From contig BFEA01000404.1 of the NCBI GenBank assembly GCA_003427395.1, positions 1,468,653-1,507,630 of the forward strand: a stretch of 38,978 bases of DNA, read 5' to 3'. This DNA comes from Chara braunii. Its lineage: Eukaryota > Streptophyta > Charophyceae > Charales > Characeae. Below the pieces are notes generated by a model. The model made no database searches. It was not told the origin of the DNA and worked only from the letters and a program-made list of their open reading frames with translations. Made by a program: the position numbers and the translations under genes. Position 1 is the first letter of the stretch. Each line of letters begins with the position of its first letter. This document shows positions 9,310-21,500 of this stretch, piece after piece.

Positions 9310-11001
9310 TCATGATGAGGAGGGACCCGCGCTTGCCAAGGGCGGTGATGTGGAGGTTGCGGGTCGAGTGGAGGCGGACTGGCGGGTGAATTGTGCGGCG
9401 TTGGGGTAGTTGGTTTGTTGGTGCCCCAATTGGCGACAATGGAAGCAACCCCCGTTTGCTTGGAGGTAGGTGCGCTCCTCGGGGGTGAGTTTCTTGATGC
9501 GGGAGGGTGGGGTAGATGAGGGTGGTCGAGAGCTGCGATCTCTGCGCTCCATCCTCATGAATTGGACGACATTCAGTTCCTCGGAAGTGAGAGATGAAGA
9601 GTCAAGTGAATCGGAAGGCGCGTCGGGGTGAGGTGTGGTGAACTCGTCCGAGGAAGTGACGGAGGTGGTGTCTTCAGGGGTGATGTGGTGGAAAAAGCGG
9701 GTGCGGGAGGGGGCGGGCGCGGGCTGGTGGTGGGGGTGAAGTCGATCGTGGTGAAGCATGCGAGAGAGGAGGTCAGCAAGGGGCATGTCGGGTTCGTGGG
9801 CGAGGGCGGTTGCAAGGTGTTTGTGGCATGCTCGTTTGATGTGGGAGATAAACGCAAAGTCGGGAATGATGGTGGTGGGGAGGTGGTGGCGGAGAGAGCA
9901 GAAGTATCGGACGAAGAGGTCCGTGGGACCGGTCTGGCGGAGGTGGCATAATTGTTCAAGGTAGCCATCAATGGTTTTCTGGGGGTGGAAGGTGGCAGTG
10001 AGAAGGTTGGCCCATTGGAGGAAGGATTGACGTGGTCCTCTGGAGGCTCGGCGGTTGCTGACTTCAGCCATCCACCATTTGGCGGCATTGCCGAGGAGGC
10101 GGGAGGTGGCAATGGGGAACCAGTGGGGAAGGGGCATGTGGTGGAGGTGGAAAGAGTTCTGGAGCTGGGTTAGGAAGAGGAAAACGTCCTCATGGGGGAG
10201 GCCGGAGAAGGACATGATGTCGACGGATCGAAAGGAACGGGGGATTTCCCCGTCGCGGGGAACAATCCGGGGGAGGGTGTTGAAGCTGAGGTTATCGGGG
10301 GTGGTGGCGTAGGAGGTGACTTGGGAATAGGTGGGACGGATGGTGGGGATGGTGGAGGTCGTCATGATGGGTTGGGGAAGGGTATGAGAGTGCGGGGGGG
10401 GAAGAGGGGTGATGTGGATGGGCGAGGAATGAGGCGGTGTGTTGGATGCGCCAGATGAGGGAGGAGGTGGGAGGAACGAAACGGTGGTGGATGATGAGGA
10501 GGCGGGAAGGGTTGAAGAAGGAGGGTTAGTGGATGTGGTGGTAGAGGTGGTGGGAGTGGAGGAGGTCGGCCGGGGGGTGTTGCTGGAGGCGGCTGTGGAG
10601 GAGGGAGTGGTTTGCACTGTGGAGGAGGGAGGTGCGGCCGTGGTGACGACCGTGATGGAGGGGTTGTTCCTTTCAAGCGTGGTGACGTGATCGGATATGG
10701 ACGACATGGTGGCCTTAATGTCGTCGAGAGAGGCGGTGACGAAAGTTTAGAAGGTGTTGAGTGTGTGGAGGATGGTGGAGAGGTCAAAGGTGGCGGTGTT
10801 TGCTGGTGGTTGTTCGCCTGCAAGGTTGCAGGCGATGCTATCGACTGAGTCGGTGCGGATATCAGACATGTTGATGGAGGATGCGACCATGTCATGGGAA
10901 GTGGGGGTGGAGGACGCGGCCAGGACGGATGTGGAGGATGCGGCAGCAGTGGAGGCGGCGGCGGCGGCGCGTTGCGAGTTCTTGGTTTGGCGTGGCGGCA
11001 T
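9310..11001 (-). pseudogene. Gag polyprotein of the gypsy element, one internal stop
   Basis: Starts at the ATG at 11001 (MPPRQTKNSQR) and stays in one frame to 9310 except for a TAA at 10747-10749. The N-terminal half is Ser/Thr/Pro-rich and low-complexity. The middle carries the retrotransposon gag core (FLTQLQNSF, then LLGNAAKWWMAEV, SFLQWANLLTATFHP, YLEQLCHLRQT). The C-terminus has a zinc knuckle CFHCRQLGHQQTNY: CX2CX4HX4C in which the last Cys is Tyr (TAC at 9406-9408). Nucleic-acid binding is probably impaired. Gag ends in TGA and the protease frame lies in another register, so a frameshift separates gag and pol. Confidence 0.92.
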
Positions 11002-12136
11002 GTGGAGGGGGGGGGGGGGGCAATCCCTTATTTATTTATCAATAAATTCAAAAATAAAGATAATTACCAAGATTTTTTTTTTTTTTGGAAAGTAGGGAAT
11101 TACTATTGAATAACTTTATTCCTGATTGGAATTTTATTTATTCGAAATTCATTTGGGTAGAACAAAATTTTGAAGGATCTGAAGGAGAGATTTACAAAAT
11201 TCGTTTGGGTAGAACAAAATTTTGAAGGATCCGAAGGAGAGATTTACAAAATTCGTTGTTCAAAATATTGGGAGAAAATAAGTTTTGAAGTTTGAACTTA
11301 TTTAGTTATGTGAAATTTTGGAATATTTTCGAATTATAGAAAAAGAATTAGGAGGGGGAATTGTAAAATTTTTCGTTGTAATTTGGAAAAAAATAATAAT
11401 TAATTCCGAAGGCAGGGATTAATTCTGAACGTGAATTTAAAGAAATGTCGGCAAAGAAACAAAATTTTGAAATAATTTCGTAAGAATAAATAATGAATTT
11501 CGAAGTTCAAAATGTGAATTCAAAATTTCGGAAAAGGGCTAATTATGAGTTCCAAGGAATTTGGAAAGAAATTAAGGGTATTCCAAAAAAAGAGATGAAT
11601 TAATTCTAAAGTATTCAAGAAATTTCAAAAAAGAAAAAGAAATTTCGAAGAAAATAATTAATTAATTTCAAAATATTTCAAAGAAATTTCAAAAAGAAGT
11701 AAAGTAATGAGTTCAAAAGTATTTTTAAATTCAAAATTTTGAGAAAGAACTAATTAATTAATGCAAAAGAGAAGTTCAGAAGGAAAATTTCAAACAGAAA
11801 AGATTTTCAAAGAAATTTGTGGAAAGGGGTGATTTAATTCTGAAGTATTTCAAAAAGATTTTGTGGAACTAACGAATTAATTGGGACGTATTTTCGAGAC
11901 TAGTACAAAAGTAATTTGAAAAAGAAATAATTTCGAGGAAAAACGTAATTTCGATCGTGAAATTTCAAAAAAAGGAAGCTTCGAATTGTAAAGAATTTTC
12001 GGGAAGGAAGTATTTCGAGAAATTTGAAAAATTAACTACTTATTTTCAACTTATTTCAAAAAGAAAGTTCGAAAAGGGACTAATCGTTTTTAAAGGTAGA
12101 TTGAGACAAAGGTGTTTTGAAAGCAGATAGGTTAGC
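11002..12136 (-). other. AT-rich retroelement leader region
   Basis: Very A/T-rich with many degenerate AAATTTC(G/A)AAA-like words. Starts with a G15-type run next to the gag ATG. No coding signal on either strand. It lies between gag and the gap that hides the 5' LTR junction, so it is probably the untranslated leader; the primer-binding site is not visible. Confidence 0.6.
11147..11250. repeat. 52-bp tandem duplication
   Basis: ATTC(A/G)TTTGGGTAGAACAAA starts at 11147 and 11199; the two units differ at about two bases. Confidence 0.92.
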
Positions 12137-12992
12137 NNNNNNNNNNNNNNNNNNNNNNNNNNNNNNNNNNNNNNNNNNNNNNNNNNNNNNNNNNNNNNNN
12201 NNNNNNNNNNNNNNNNNNNNNNNNNNNNNNNNNNNNNNNNNNNNNNNNNNNNNNNNNNNNNNNNNNNNNNNNNNNNNNNNNNNNNNNNNNNNNNNNNNNN
12301 NNNNNNNNNNNNNNNNNNNNNNNNNNNNNNNNNNNNNNNNNNNNNNNNNNNNNNNNNNNNNNNNNNNNNNNNNNNNNNNNNNNNNNNNNNNNNNNNNNNN
12401 NNNNNNNNNNNNNNNNNNNNNNNNNNNNNNNNNNNNNNNNNNNNNNNNNNNNNNNNNNNNNNNNNNNNNNNNNNNNNNNNNNNNNNNNNNNNNNNNNNNN
12501 NNNNNNNNNNNNNNNNNNNNNNNNNNNNNNNNNNNNNNNNNNNNNNNNNNNNNNNNNNNNNNNNNNNNNNNNNNNNNNNNNNNNNNNNNNNNNNNNNNNN
12601 NNNNNNNNNNNNNNNNNNNNNNNNNNNNNNNNNNNNNNNNNNNNNNNNNNNNNNNNNNNNNNNNNNNNNNNNNNNNNNNNNNNNNNNNNNNNNNNNNNNN
12701 NNNNNNNNNNNNNNNNNNNNNNNNNNNNNNNNNNNNNNNNNNNNNNNNNNNNNNNNNNNNNNNNNNNNNNNNNNNNNNNNNNNNNNNNNNNNNNNNNNNN
12801 NNNNNNNNNNNNNNNNNNNNNNNNNNNNNNNNNNNNNNNNNNNNNNNNNNNNNNNNNNNNNNNNNNNNNNNNNNNNNNNNNNNNNNNNNNNNNNNNNNNN
12901 NNNNNNNNNNNNNNNNNNNNNNNNNNNNNNNNNNNNNNNNNNNNNNNNNNNNNNNNNNNNNNNNNNNNNNNNNNNNNNNNNNNNNNNNNNNN
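12137..12992. other. Assembly gap (856 Ns)
   Basis: Sequence unknown. By comparison with the left LTR it should contain the first ~121 bases of the right LTR (in plus coordinates) and the primer-binding site. Confidence 0.99.
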
Positions 12993-13360
12993 CAGACACG
13001 AAGTGGCAAAGTCGCAAAGTCGAAGTCTTGGATTTCTGAACACAATGTCGAGGCAAGTCACACCGAAGCACAAGCACTGAGGCCGCAAACTGAATGCCCG
13101 TACTGGGCTTGGGTCTGATCTTAAGTATCGGACTCAAGTTCAGTCCGATCGGCAGAAGTGCAATTTGCCCAGGGCTGAACTGAAAATCGAAAGTTTGAAA
13201 AATGGGCACCAGAAAGACGGATGGCGCCAAGTGTCCGAAATCAGAAAAATAAAACAAAGAGAAAAATAAAAATAAGAAAACAAAGAAAAGAAAATGTGTG
13301 CAGTGAACTGCGGGTAGCGTCCCGCAGACCAGGGATCGAGCCCTGGTGTAGTCCGTAACA
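12993..13360 (-). repeat. 5' LTR of the gypsy element, partial (rest in gap)
   Basis: Aligns with 5528-5943 of the left LTR. It lacks the ~40-bp segment and one 8-bp unit, with about 15 substitutions by hand count. The outer end GTCCGTAACA is followed by CTTAC (13361-13365), the second target-site copy. Confidence 0.92.
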
Positions 13361-13365
13361 CTTAC
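13361..13365. other. Target-site duplication, right copy (CTTAC)
   Basis: Matches 5402-5406 exactly. Confidence 0.85.
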
Positions 13366-15289
13366 TGTGAGAACAAGGATCTTCTGCCGACGGACCACAA
13401 ATTCTGACCTGAAGTGTTGTCGGATAGCGGACAGGGAGCAGCCAGAGCACGCAAACTCCTACTTCTCCTACAGCCACACCCGACCCATATTGAACATCCA
13501 AAATATTTGGCAGCTGCAGCCAGCCAAAACTACGGTTTAAAGATCCTCACAACCTGGCCCAGCTGCAGCTGGGCCCAATTTGAGCGTACAAACCCGGGCC
13601 CGCCCGAGTCCAGACCTTGAAGAAGAATTGCAGCCGGACCTTCCCACACCCAGACATAGTTTTCACCACCTGCCCCCACCCAGGCCCTAGAGCACAATCC
13701 CACCCGCACCCGCCCATAGCTGGTATTTTTTCACTACCTTCACCCGCCTGTACCCGCCCGTACCCGCCATTGCTTTTCCAAGTTTTCAACACCCTACCCA
13801 CCCATACTCAGCCTGACCATTCGCACCTATACAATTGGTGGCCCTGGCAATGTAGAACCCTTGATCAACCATTGGAACTTGAGAACAACTAGGTACATGA
13901 ATGACAAGTATCGAGACAACTGCACATGCCACGTATGAGTGGGAGAAAAAGAAGTCATGAGAGAAAATTCAAAGCATATCGAGGTCACACCTCCTCCAAA
14001 CTGGTGGCCTGTTAAAAAAAAAAAAAAGTCATGAAAAATAGGGGCCGGTACCCCTATAGACATATGTGCATGGGTGTAGACCCCCACATGCATACATGCA
14101 TATCTCTTTCGAGGGTGACCCGTGCCAAGTCTAGACCCGGCCACACCTGGCCATTTGTTTACAAGGCCACCCGCAACTGGCCTGTTTTTTACCACCACAA
14201 TTGCCCCCAACCCGCCCCCAACCCGGCTCAGGGCCATCCTCCCATCACCTGGCCACACCTGGCCAGGTGGGACATGGGGTAGCCAGACCTGCCTGCAGCT
14301 GTCGAGTCCGGCAGCAAACTGTCGGTCCAAACTGCTGACAAGAATATGTCTCCAAACCCCTGACAATAATGGCATGCGTGTTTTGAATTTTCACCACAAC
14401 AGGCCCTACTCCACACAGATGAGTAGATCCAAAATCAAAGCAGCAAAAACATTTAGTCCCATTGCAGACAACGAAACCATTTGAGCTGAGGCAATCTAAC
14501 AATGAAACAGTTTTACCTCTATAGCAAGCAACACATGGAGCATAACAGAAGCATTTAGATCCCTTTCTTAACTCTGTTCACTTTGGCCTTCTTTTGGGTA
14601 CCCCTTTCATCTGTTCTTGCACCTCCCCTTTTACCGTGCCTCTCATGTACACGGCTCACCACATTGATTGTGGTTGAGCACGAGCTGCCCACATCCCTGT
14701 GTGTCATAACAGCCCACACTTGCACACTGTTGAAGGAGGCAGCGTAAAGGAGGAGGTATATTCCTGTTCATTTTTCGTCAGACCTTCAGCTTATATTTGG
14801 TCTGTTCTCTTAATGATGCTCATGTGTGTCTGTTTTTGTCTGTGCGCCTAGCAAAAATAATACAACAGATTGAGATCGAAATTTGAAGGACTTGGTGCGA
14901 GAAGGTTCTAGTCTGGATCCACAAGCAAGTAGTCCACAATGAGATTTCCTTTTGATTCAACAGTTCGAGAGCACGCGTTCTACCACTGCTGATCATCTTG
15001 CAAGATCGAGAGCACCTGCTCTACCACTGCTATTCAACAGTCTCTCTCCGCCCTTCTTCACGAGAGTGTGCACATAGTAAGCCTTGACCACCTCACGTAC
15101 ATGGACATCCATCCACTCTCTCTCTCTATAATGTCTAGCACAGAACCCAACTGATGCAGACACATTTGCCTCTGTGGAACGCCTCTTACTGCCAATTGAT
15201 TGGAGGATCGCACCTAAGGCTTGACAATCCCTAGCAATGAAAAGGCAATTGTATGCATTCAAGTCTTTTCGTGGTTGGTTGTAACGTAC
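13366..15289. other. Non-coding; probably last intron or 3' flank of the ABCC gene
   Basis: Contains a C-rich low-complexity stretch (about 13600-13800 and 14110-14290, with repeated CACCCGCC and CACACCTGGCCA words) and a 20-bp palindrome at 13556-13575. The final ABCC exon should lie downstream of 15290 on the minus strand. I looked for its usual ending (an AEFD-like motif then a short helix) here and further left and did not find it. Confidence 0.5.
13556..13575. other. Perfect 20-bp palindrome
   Basis: GGCCCAGCTGCAGCTGGGCC equals its own reverse complement. It is GC-rich and has no spacer. Confidence 0.9.
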
Positions 15290-15529
15290 CGTTGTTGAGT
15301 ACCATGACGCGATCAGAGTCTATCACAGTTGGTATTCTGTGTGCAATGCTGATGATTGTACACTCAGAGAACTCCTTGCGAATCACTCGTTGTATGACCG
15401 CATCTGTTGCCGAATCTATGGATGCTGTCGCCTCATCAAGAACAAGGATCTTGCACTGCGCAAGCAAAGCTCGCCCCAAACTGAACAACTGCCGCTGCCC
15501 CACGCTCCAGTTCCCGCCATACTCTGTCA
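15290..15529 (-). CDS. ABCC exon 8 of 8 in window (NBD2 signature, Walker B, H-loop)
   Basis: 240 bp. The acceptor is ..CACTGTAG before TGACAGAG, giving [20 protein letters not shown]. Walker [13 protein letters not shown] and the D-loop follow, then the H-loop IAHRIPTV and VMVLNNG. Every ATPase motif is intact. The donor G/GTACGT leaves in phase 1, so at least one more exon (roughly the last 20-50 residues) is expected. Confidence 0.96.
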
Positions 15530-18500
15530 CTACAGTGTTCAACAGGATCATAGCAGGAGTGAGTGAACCACCAGAATAGAGTTAGGTTGCACACACAAAA
15601 AACAACTGAGATCTAGTTACAATAACAACAATGGAGGGACTTGTCTGAAGCTGCTGCTTTTTTTTCCCTTTTATGTTCGTGCTGATATGTTTCTTATCAC
15701 TTACGGGGTCGGCCCTGACAGACCCTTTGATCGTTATCGTTCCAGACAGGATATGGACTCTTACAACTTACAAGTCTTCGGCCGGTACCATTTCCCATTA
15801 CATGGTATGCACTACTATGCAGGGTCATCCTATCTGTATATGACCTGACATTCGGCCGAATACAGCTTAGATTCCTAGAGTAGCCGTAAGGTCCTGTTTC
15901 ATTCCCCCCCCCCAAAAAAAAAAAAAAAAAGATTCCTAGAGTAACCTTACTCTGTGGTCGTTATTGTATTCATTATTGACTTGCCGCCGTTGCCGGGGGA
16001 ATAGAACCGGACCGTCGCTCCCCAGAATGGTACTATCCAGAACTGAGTGGTTCTGCTTTTTTTTTTTTTTTTTTAACCTTACTCTGNGGAAGATGGTAGG
16101 CAGGTAGAACAGGTAGAACTTTTGGGCAGTTACAGAAGAGACTTTTTAAGAACTTTTATCATCAATCCCTTCCCCCCCCCCCCCCCCCCCCTTCGCTCAT
16201 AACATACATATTTGAAATGACAGGGCAGAATTAGCCTCCCTCGACGATGACGAGGCCAACAGTGGAAACAGGCTTCATGAGAAATGACGGGGAAGAATTA
16301 GCCTCCCTCGACGATGACGAGGCCAACAGAGGAAACGGGCTTCATGAGAGCACATCCTAGAACGGCGACTAACTTATTAGGGTATAGAAAAGAAGGAAAT
16401 AGTGAATCAATCGGGATGAGTACTTGAGATGTTGTGGACATCCAATGCTTTTTGTTCTACCTCTGAAATGGTCTAGAATGTCCAGACGCAGGGCAACAAA
16501 AATTGAGAATTGTCCGTATGTTTTTTTTTAATATAAACATTAACAACTCAAGGCGGTACATATACAATTGGCAATAATGTTCAAAGTTCGAACTTCGAAC
16601 CGTCCTTTTTGCGCTACCCTCTGCCCCCCCCCTGCCATGCCTTTGCCTCCATCCTCTCCTCCCATGTGTCACCCAGCTGTTGCCCCTCCGTGCTTTGCCT
16701 CAATCAATTGTCTTTTTATTACTAAACCTACTATTTGTTTTGAAGCCTTCTATCTTGAATGGCATAAACACAGTTAGCACAATGATAAAAGCACGTGTTT
16801 TATATTTGCAGGCTTCTTACCTGCTGAGTCAAGTTTTTCATCCTTTTTCCTGATCAGATCCGCAAGGGTACACTTCTCCAAGGCCTGCACACAATGGATC
16901 CAAGGTACAAACTGTCAGTCCAGTTGATGAAGTTGAGCCAATCATTAACGAATTGCATGCAAGTTCTATGGCCTTGTGTTGGAAAGGAGGGGACATGTGA
17001 GTCCCAGAGAACGGCAAGAAGACTCGATTCTCGAGCTTAAACCACCAGAACCTCTCCCAGCTATTTGTTCCGACACTGCCGCATGCGCACCGCACTGTCA
17101 GGGATTGGCGGTGCTAGCCATTTCTTTTTAAATTCTGCGCCCGTGCCAATTCAATGAAACCTGGCGCTGGGTGGAAGTCGGCATTGGGAAGAGAGGCTCG
17201 GAAGTACTGGGTGGCTACTGTGCTGAACGATTGAAAATTTGACAACAAAATGGGGGATGGGCCTGGATTTTCGAAAATGGGTTGGGAACTTGGAGTCTGC
17301 AAGCAAGGAGGCCCAAGATGAGACAGCAAACACATACAAAAAAAAGACAGCCCCCAGAAGAACAAAGACTCAGAAAGCCTGAGGCTGCGATCCTCTACCC
17401 ACTGATAGAAGATGCACTTCTGACTCTACCCTCAAGCTTTAACAGGGGGCCCTCAAGCTTTGAATGGGGCCCAACCCTTGGTCGAATGGCTGAGATCCTA
17501 CCCCGAATGGCCAAATATGAATGGGAAAAAGAGTTGGCTATTCTAGTGGCATGGCTCAAACACTTTGAAAAGACGAGCAAAAACCCGGATCAGCAAAGGC
17601 AACAGCCACAGGAATTCCGCCAGCAATAAACCCCTTTGAGATTGTCCGACAAAAGAGCAAGCTGTCTGCTTTCACTGCCTTTCAGTGCATTCAGGTACTA
17701 CAAAAAGACGTGGGAGAGACAGCTGTCCAAGCTAGAAGACCAGGAGGACTCAGAGCAAACAAGAGATGGTGTCAGGGAAATCGCCCCAAAGAGGTGGAAA
17801 TCTGCTGCGAGCGAGGAAAAGAGAACCAAAAGGATCTTGTGGCCCTGGCTCCATAGCCATTCTGGGGTGCGTCATTCCAGTTACCAGCCCACCAGCAAGT
17901 CGACAGATTACAAGGTGTACTCACTCAGACGCCTCTCTCTATTATGATTGAGAGAAGAGAGTGGGCGGCATTGATTACTTCAAAGAGGAGGACACGCCAC
18001 CCGGTCCACCCCTCACCCCTGCCTAATTTAGCCTCTCAGCTTTACTTACACTGGCTAGCTAGTGTTCCTCTAGTGATCAATAGAACACTCATTCTCCGTC
18101 TCCCCCACGCGTGTCTTTTATCCGTTCCCTCTGTCGGATATGCCTATGTCTACTGGAAGAGCTTCATTACTCACCCCAAGGCATGGAACTGCGGCTATTT
18201 TCTGCTCCCTCCTGTGATCTCACTTGTTTGCCGTTGGAGGCGGTACAACTCGCATCAACTTCTAGAAAGTTTTGTGAGCGTTTCTTACAAGCCATACTGT
18301 CTCGTCTATTCATCATACTGTGTCCTCTATTCTGTTTCCTGCCCCACTCTCCCTGGGACTTGAAGAGCTGTTTAGTGGTTGGATCGGGGTACTATTAAGC
18401 TGTTGTGTGTCACTGGCTTGTATGACTAGCCAGGCCTGTAATAACAATCTCTCTGTTGCTATGGAACCAGACTTGTCCTTCCCTAATCTTAACTTTTCAA

Positions 18501-21500
18501 ATCTCCTGATGATGTCCTCGCTTTTATCTGGGGCTTCATCTATCTGTTTTTTGATACGGCTCCATAGGGCGTGCTGCTACGCTGTTGCCTTCCTTGAATG
18601 TGAAGTTACATCATATGTTCAAGAGTGCCCATATTGTGCCCTTTCTGAGGAAAGAGAAGAGGAACTGATCAAAGCGAAGTGAGGTGTCTAGCCAACACGG
18701 CAAACGGACCAAGTTTACTGAGGGGGGGTAGACTATTTTTCCAAGGACTTCAGGACTTCGCGTCGTACACGGCAGGACGAACAAAAAAAGCGGTAATCGC
18801 AGGATGCTTGCACAGAATCTAGAATCATACATTGGACAAGGGGGCGGCCGGTCCAACTCTGTTAGGATTAAAAATGGAGCTGCGGAGGAGGGGGTTCCCA
18901 GCTCGGATATTCGACTCAGGGGTTCTATAATTTTTGCGGCAAAAAGGCGGGGAATGGGATGAATGGTCTAAAGTATTGTGTGGATGGGAGGGACACTAGA
19001 TCGAAGGAATGCTTTTCAAATTTTGGCGGTACAGTGTCAATTTTGCACAGTAGGATTTCTTAAAACGTTTTGACGTAATAAGAAAAATGTGCAGGTTGGG
19101 TACAGATGCGGGCCTGCTGATACCTCCAGATGGAGGAAGCAAACGGGACCCACAAAAACGAATTTCGAAATTGAGCCGGGGTTCTTCCGTTTTCGTTTTG
19201 GCGGGCTGAAGGCGGAAGCGGGAACTGGGGACTTCGAAATAGAAAAACGCAGCGACAAGTAGGATTACGAACAATATTTAAGAAATACAACTGGACTTTG
19301 GAACTCACCTTTCGCAGTCTAGGATCCCCCTGATGACGCCGGCCTGGCGCCAACAGAAACTAGTCGGGGAAATCGCCAGGATGTGGGCAGCGGGATGCCT
19401 TGCTCCCATCAACGGCTGTTCCTCACGAAGTGCTCCGGCGTTATTTTGAGAGTCTGTTTACGTGCTTCATGTCAGGGCGCCTGGTGTTGGATGGGTTCCA
19501 TATTTATTTTCATTCAACACAACGGAAGGTTTCTATTGTCTATGGTGTTCTATTTCTTCTCTCGATGATGTTGAGTGTATGATACCTGGGAAGTGCAGCT
19601 TCACTACCTTTTGCTCTTATCTGTGTCTCGCCTCGGCGTGACCAGAGCTGGAACACGAACTGACCGGGCAACTGGTCTCTCGTCTGTTCAAGCTGATCAA
19701 AGCCTGTGAGGACGGGGACAGTTGCTTTTCTAAAAAGACCGTCTCCGGGTTGATCATTACGGTTTTGTCTGACCATTACATTTCTGTCTGATAGGTTGTT
19801 CCACTGCCTTCCTCGCTGTCCCCTTGTGGAATTTTTGAACATTGCTGATTTCTGGTTCTGGTCTGGAAGGATTTACCCCCTTGGATTTTGTGAAATTGTC
19901 CTCCCTTTCCCCCGGTTCCCCCAGTTCTTTTCTTTCCTGCCTATCCACTTCAAGTCGATGAAAAATCATGAAACTGTCCTCCTGCTTCTCCTCTTCGAGC
20001 CGTTGTCCTCTTCGAGGACGAATTGCCAGTCTGTCCTTGGCCTTTCTCGTACCACATGACTCAACTCCAGCAGTCCTTTGCCTGCAAATATCCTCACTCC
20101 CGTGTTCCCCTCTGATCCTGCACTTCCTCTTTCCACTGACGGATGTCAGATGCTGGTTAGCTTCCTTTCTGTTGTTTCTTGCCCACCCTTCTGAAGCTTC
20201 CCTCCCTTGTGCAACGTACGGGGAAATCAGCCTGTGCAACTCTACGCATTCAGGTTGCCTCTTTGTTTCCCACCATAGGATTGAATCCCTTACCCGTACC
20301 ACTACTTGATGATGCACCCTTGCCTTTTGCCGTCTTTGATATTCCCTTTCCCTCCAGGCCCTTCCCTATTCTGGGGCCTATTTTCTGTAATCATCGCGCG
20401 TCCTTCATTCCTTCCACCTAAACCACAGTGTTTTCCCGATCAGGGAAGTTCTTGCCCACCCTGCTTTGTGGGGTTTCAAGACCTGCTTGTCCTCTCTATT
20501 CCAGTGCCGCTTGTTTCTATCATTTGCTTCCGCCCTCCTTTGTCCTTCTCTCGTCGCAGCACGTCCAAAAGGCCGTACTTCCCCTGATGTTGCCGTCCTG
20601 TGCTTTCTCACCCCGATCTTACACGCCCTGTGCAGGCCACGTGGCACTGCCATGCGCCAGTGCTCCCCACCCTTCTCCATTCCCAACACTCCTATGTGTA
20701 AGGGACAGTTAACTCTCCGTCGGCATGCCACTACCTAAGCGTGAAGCAAAAATCGTGACCCGGAGCATAAACTCTACCACCAACACGCTCACCAGCCTGG
20801 CGTATGAGCATTCCCTGTTCCCTTTCTTTCCATCGGCCCCCCATTTTCGGGGGTGTGCACTGTGCTGCACTACGTTCGTGCGCATGGGTGCCCATGCGCT
20901 GCACAGTGTATGTGCATGCTGCACGCGCACAAAGTGTGCAGCACATATGGTAATATCTGGACTGTACGACTGCTGGCCTTTGGGAACGATGGAATACAAA
21001 ACAAGGTTCAACCAAAGACACATACGATATCCAGCACCCTTCCAGACATTGGTGTAACCTCCAGTCGGAAAATCTGTTCGCTTGGGAGCGTGGCCCCTCT
21101 TCCAGCAAGTCTTGCAAATTTTATTTGATCTTATTTTTGGAGCGTAATTTGCTGGCAGGAGTTTCCAGGTCCACTTTGGAGCATGACCCCTCTTCCAGCA
21201 AGTCGGTTTTAGGATTCAACTGCTATGCCCTTCATTTTTTCTGGTTCAAATTTCATTATTGGATTCCTAGCGTTCAATTCAGGAACCTTCAGCACAATTT
21301 GACGAGGAGAAACATATTTTGGGTCTGCGACTCTGCGGGTCTTTTGCTCTATTTTTCGAGGACTGCACTCCTTAGTTCTGGGCCAGTGACATTCACATGG
21401 TTCTCTGGGCCAGTGACATTCACATGGTTCTGTCCATAGGGGATTGGACCTTTGACCGAAGTTCACATCTGTCAGCATAGTAAGGTTATCTTGTGATGTA

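Larger units (their letters stand above)
5407..13360 (-). mobile_element. Ty3/gypsy chromovirus-type LTR retrotransposon, defective
   Basis: The element reads on the minus strand in the order 5' LTR (right), AT-rich leader, gag, protease, integrase with chromodomain, non-coding tail, polypurine tract, 3' LTR (left). Its boundaries rest on TG..CA LTR ends with a short imperfect terminal inverted repeat (TGTTACG/CGTCACA) and a CTTAC target duplication. It is about 7.95 kb including an 856-base gap. Reverse transcriptase and RNase H are absent: only about 170 bp separate the protease end from the integrase tether. Gag has an in-frame TAA, gag to protease and protease to integrase need frame changes, and protease, zinc knuckle and integrase each lack a key residue. 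In the aligned ~367 bases the two LTRs differ by about 15 substitutions (hand count) plus two indels, so insertion is not very recent. It could only have moved with enzymes supplied by a relative. Confidence 0.92.
15530..16820 (-). other. ABCC intron (exons 7-8), with tandem repeat and SINE-like copy
   Basis: Holds an inverted SINE-like copy near 15970-16060 ending in a T run, a C-homopolymer near 16172-16190, and the 67-bp tandem duplication at 16214-16347. CTTACTCTGTGG near 15945 recurs as CTTACTCTGNGG near 16079, so the N at 16087 may mark a poorly joined contig end. Confidence 0.7.

Noticed and set aside
10192-11109. Gly/Val-rich plus-strand ORFs opposite gag
   Set aside because: They are shadows of the Ser/Thr/Pro-rich gag sequence.
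12046-13398. Long ORFs on both strands across 12.1-13.1 kb
   Set aside because: Their length comes from the run of Ns; the known parts are LTR sequence.
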